DNA from: Lateolabrax maculatus
Lineage: Eukaryota > Chordata > Actinopteri > Acropomatiformes > Lateolabracidae
DNA: 64,000 nt
Assembly: GCA_031216445.1 (NCBI GenBank)
Contig: CM062211.1
Span: 1,562,001-1,626,000 of the forward strand
Direction: 5' to 3'
Shown one piece after another: positions 60,819 to 64,000 of this stretch. The notes beneath the pieces were generated by a model. The model had not been told where the DNA came from, searched no databases, and worked only from the letters and a program-made list of their open reading frames with translations. Position 1 is the stretch's first letter. Each line of letters begins with the position of its first letter. The position numbers were made by a program, and so were the translations under genes.

Positions 60819-61499
60819 TTTGGCGCGCCGCGCGTAAGGTGACCAGCAAGTTCGTTATCATAAAAAGCGAATCTCAAACTCACTGCCTAACTCAAGTTTT
60901 ATCGCAGTGCGAGGGGCCATAAGGAGGAACAGCACTGAATTTCCTTTGCTTGTCGTGCACTGCTTTGCGGTAGACTTTACGTTTGTGCTCCTCTCAGCTG
61001 CTGTGGAGCAACAGCTGGACGGACCATAACCGGTGGTAGGGCCTCGGCAACCCAAGGAAGCCAACAGGGCAAGTTAGCAAATCACGAAAACGGAGCAAAT
61101 GGAATGGCGCCCTATGGTTTGTCACAGTAAAATTGAGTCCTGGAAGCTTATGGGTTGGCAATACCACAGTCCAGTGTTGCAGGTCCCGCTAATTCATCTC
61201 TGAGTGCTCGTTGTAGTGTCCAGTTCAGGCGTTTTTCGATGTTTAGTTCAATGAATTGAGTTAAAACAGTGCAAGTCATTGGTTTCCTCGGGTGTTTTTC
61301 TCAGTAGATGTGACAGTGTATGATTGAGGAAGAGAACATTTCTGATGCAGAAGTTTATCCTGTTGTAAGAAAGTGGGTTGTTGTAATTCGGGATGTTAGC
61401 TCGTTGACTCGTAAACATGGCAGACTAAAGTTAACTTGACTGCGACGAGGACGGGATTTCGAAGCCACGCGTGGACTGCACGAGGTGCTGTCTTTCACT

Positions 61500-61572
61500 G
61501 GGGAATTAGCTCAAATGGTAGAGCGCTCGCTTAGCATGCGAGAGGTAGCGGGATCGACGCCCGCATTCTCCA
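61500..61572 (+). tRNA. tRNA-Ala-AGC: tRNA-Ala(AGC), unit 19
   Basis: Consensus copy. Confidence 0.97.
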
Positions 61573-62708
61573 CAAGACCGTATATTGATGAAGTATTTAG
61601 TGAAAAACAATCAGGTATGCGACATTAAAGGGACGCACAGACAATTACATCCTGCGAATCAACTCGGGCGGTGTTGTTAGTAGTTCCCTGCCTGAAAGGA
61701 AGCCAGTGGTTTGGAAGGTTACTTACAATTGCTCTCTGGTTTACAGGATGTAAAATGTGTCCCACCACTTAAACTCAGTGGTAGTCATTAAACTTCCTCC
61801 ACGGTCCAGTTGGGCAGGGCCTGTAGTGCGAGGCTGTGGGTGAAGCTGCTTCTTTGGAGAAACAGCTGCTGGGGGCATTAGGAGCAACAGCACTGGCTTT
61901 CCTCTGCTTGTCCTGCTCTGCTTTGCGCTAGACTATACGTGTGTGCTCCTCTCAGCTGCTGTGGAGCAACAGCTGGACGGACAGTGGCTGTTGGTAGGGC
62001 CTCAGCAGCCACAGGAATCCGACAGGGCGAGTTGATTCCCTGCAATACCAGCCTATCATCCTGCGGTTGTACCACTGCTCCAGTGTGTGGTGTGATTCAC
62101 CACCAATAACTGCAGGGAAGTGTCCCTCATAACTATTCCATTGTTTTAAATGAGCTGACGTATACTACGGTAGTCCTGCAGGATCAGGCAGTATCTTGCG
62201 AGAGTGGCCGTCTTTCCTGCTTTCTTTGGATTCCTATGGAGACCACAAAGTCTAACAAAGATTGCCTCAACCAAACGGCAGCAGTCTGAGCACTCATCTT
62301 CCGACTGTTCACCCCAGGGGTGGATTCAGTCCTGTTGTTGGCCGAGCTCAAGTTAACCAAATCCCCTACCTCCACAAACATTGGCCGTGATTTGCTAATG
62401 CCTATTTCATGTCCACGTTTCTTGGCATGTGATTGGCTCTGCGCTGTATAAACTGGATGAGGCGAAATGGAATTCCACCACATGATTTGTTACAGTAAAA
62501 TCGATTCCTGGAAGCTTATTGGACGGCAAAAGCACGCTCCTGTGTTGCAGGTCCCGCAATTCCCCTCCGAGCTCTCGCTGTAGTATCCTGTTGAGATGTT
62601 TTCGATTTTTCAGGTTTTGTCTCAGTTGTTGCGCCAAAGATGGTTGTTGTGATGGAGCGTGGTAGCTTGTTGACATGTAAACATGGAAGACTAAAGGCAA
62701 ACTGACTG

Positions 62709-62790
62709 CGACGAGGATGGGATTCGAACCCACGCGTGCAAAGCACAATGGATTAGCAGTCCATCGCCTTAACCACTCGGCCACCTCGTC
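62709..62790 (-). tRNA. tRNA-Ser-GCT: tRNA-Ser(GCT), unit 19
   Basis: Consensus gene; 5' flank reads ggcgtgccgcgcg. Confidence 0.97.
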
Positions 62791-63471
62791 TTTGGCGTGC
62801 CGCGCGTAAGGTGACCAGCAAGTTCGTTATCATAAAAAGCGAATCTCAAACTCACTGCCTAACTCAAGTTTTATCGCAGTGCGAGGGGCCATAAGGAGGA
62901 ACAGCACTGAATTTCCTTTGCTTGTCGTGCACTGCTTTGCGGTAGACTTTACGTTTGTGCTCCTCTCAGCTGCTGTGGAGCAACAGCTGGACGGACCATA
63001 ACCGGTGGTAGGGCCTCGGCAACCCAAGGAAGCCAACAGGGCAAGTTAGCAAATCACGAAAACGGAGCAAATGGAATGGCGCCCTATGGTTTGTCACAGT
63101 AAAATTGAGTCCTGGAAGCTTATGGGTTGGCAATACCACAGTCCAGTGTTGCAGGTCCCGCTAATTCATCTCTGAGTGCTCGTTGTAGTGTCCAGTTCAG
63201 GCGTTTTTCGATGTTTAGTTCAATGAATTGAGTTAAAACAGTGCAAGTCATTGGTTTCCTCGGGTGTTTTTCTCAGTAGATGTGACAGTGTATGATTGAG
63301 GAAGAGAACATTTCTGATGCAGAAGTTTATCCTGTTGTAAGAAAGTGGGTTGTTGTAATTCGGGATGTTAGCTCGTTGACTCGTAAACATGGCAGACTAA
63401 AGTTAACTTGACTGCGACGAGGACGGGATTTCGAAGCCACGCGTGGACTGCACGAGGTGCTGTCTTTCACT

Positions 63472-63544
63472 GGGGAATTAGCTCAAATGGTAGAGCGCTC
63501 GCTTAGCATGCGAGAGGTAGCGGGATCGACGCCCGCATTCTCCA
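63472..63544 (+). tRNA. tRNA-Ala-AGC: tRNA-Ala(AGC), unit 20 (unit cut by window end)
   Basis: Consensus copy; its partner tRNA-Ser would lie beyond 64000. Confidence 0.97.
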
Positions 63545-64000
63545 CAAGACCGTATATTGATGAAGTATTTAGTGAAAAACAATCAGGTATGCGACATTAA
63601 AGGGACGCACAGACAATTACATCCTGCGAATCAACTCGGGCGGTGTTGTTAGTAGTTCCCTGCCTGAAAGGAAGCCAGTGGTTTGGAAGGTTACTTACAA
63701 TTGCTCTCTGGTTTACAGGATGTAAAATGTGTCCCACCACTTAAACTCAGTGGTAGTCATTAAACTTCCTCCACGGTCCAGTTGGGCAGGGCCTGTAGTG
63801 CGAGGCTGTGGGTGAAGCTGCTTCTTTGGAGAAACAGCTGCTGGGGGCATTAGGAGCAACAGCACTGGCTTTCCTCTGCTTGTCCTGCTCTGCTTTGCGC
63901 TAGACTATACGTGTGTGCTCCTCTCAGCTGCTGTGGAGCAACAGCTGGACGGACAGTGGCTGTTGGTAGGGCCTCAGCAGCCACAGGAATCCGACAGGGC

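Larger units (their letters stand above)
25914..64000. repeat. Tandem array of 1972-bp two-tRNA units (open at right end)
   Basis: Nineteen full periods plus partial ends. Start positions of consecutive tRNA-Ala genes differ by exactly 1972 bp, except one interval of 1932 bp (33932 to 35864). Units are nearly identical, with only a few scattered substitutions each. Each unit holds tRNA-Ala(AGC) on + and tRNA-Ser(GCT) on -, separated by 1136 bp (3' ends facing), then 681 bp to the next Ala (5' ends facing). The left border is near 25914, where similarity to the other units begins abruptly at 'aaagtgggttgttgtaattc'. The right end is outside the window. Composition is visibly less AT-rich than the flank, and no transposable-element protein is encoded. 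Confidence 0.97.

Noticed and set aside
25914..64000. CRISPR-like or bacterial repeat array
   Set aside because: The period is 1972 bp with no short repeat-spacer pattern, and the setting is a vertebrate genome.
25914..64000. Ribosomal RNA, 5S rRNA or snRNA repeat unit
   Set aside because: I see no rRNA, 5S or U-snRNA sequence; the only RNA genes visible are the two tRNAs and the relic.
25914..64000. Array of transposable elements or SINEs derived from tRNA
   Set aside because: The tRNAs are intact cloverleafs matching functional genes, there is no SINE body or A/T tail, and units are head-to-tail without target-site duplications.

Overview
The window looks like nuclear DNA of a teleost fish, most probably a percomorph. 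The evidence is intron-containing vertebrate genes, CA/GT and AT microsatellites, fish-type retroelement fossils, and at 23411-23800 two interspersed repeats I recognise as common in percomorph genomes. There is no sign of bacterial or viral gene organisation.

Left part (1-25913) is ordinary AT-rich vertebrate DNA with two genes. On the + strand, four exons at 687-5445 encode the C-terminus of a pleckstrin-homology (PH) domain protein ending in a CaaX-like box, Cys-Val-Ile-Leu. Its upstream exons lie outside the window, a poly(A) signal sits near 6703, and I could not name the protein. On the - strand, a complete five-exon gene at 23090-20027 encodes a 205-residue Ras-like GTPase that I identify as rergl (RERG-like). 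Between and around them are degraded transposable elements (a Ty3/gypsy fragment near 11360, a LINE-like dispersed repeat at 14233-15220, a probable Penelope-like fragment near 15310, two LINE/SINE 3' tails), simple repeats, a minisatellite and long stretches in which I see nothing.

Right part (25914-64000, continuing past the window) is one head-to-tail tandem array with a 1972-bp period. Each unit carries a tRNA-Ala(AGC) gene on the + strand and a tRNA-Ser(GCT) gene on the - strand. The window holds 20 Ala and 19 Ser genes, almost all identical. The two genes in a unit converge across about 1.14 kb, and each Ser gene diverges from the next Ala gene across about 0.68 kb. One unit (33932-35863) is 40 bp shorter.

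The unit is itself an old, diverged dimer. Blocks around tRNA-Ser recur in the same order in the second half, and there the position equivalent to tRNA-Ser holds a broken tRNA-Ser remnant immediately upstream of tRNA-Ala. Shared single-base variants between neighbouring units show that the array grew by local one-unit, and at least once probably two-unit, duplication. The left-most units carry the most damaged tRNA copies, including a tRNA-Ala that has lost its G3:U70 identity pair. None of the tRNA genes has a nearby run of four T residues, the usual RNA polymerase III terminator. The short protein-like reading frames repeated in every unit are not genes; several are simply the tRNA-Ser sequence read as codons.
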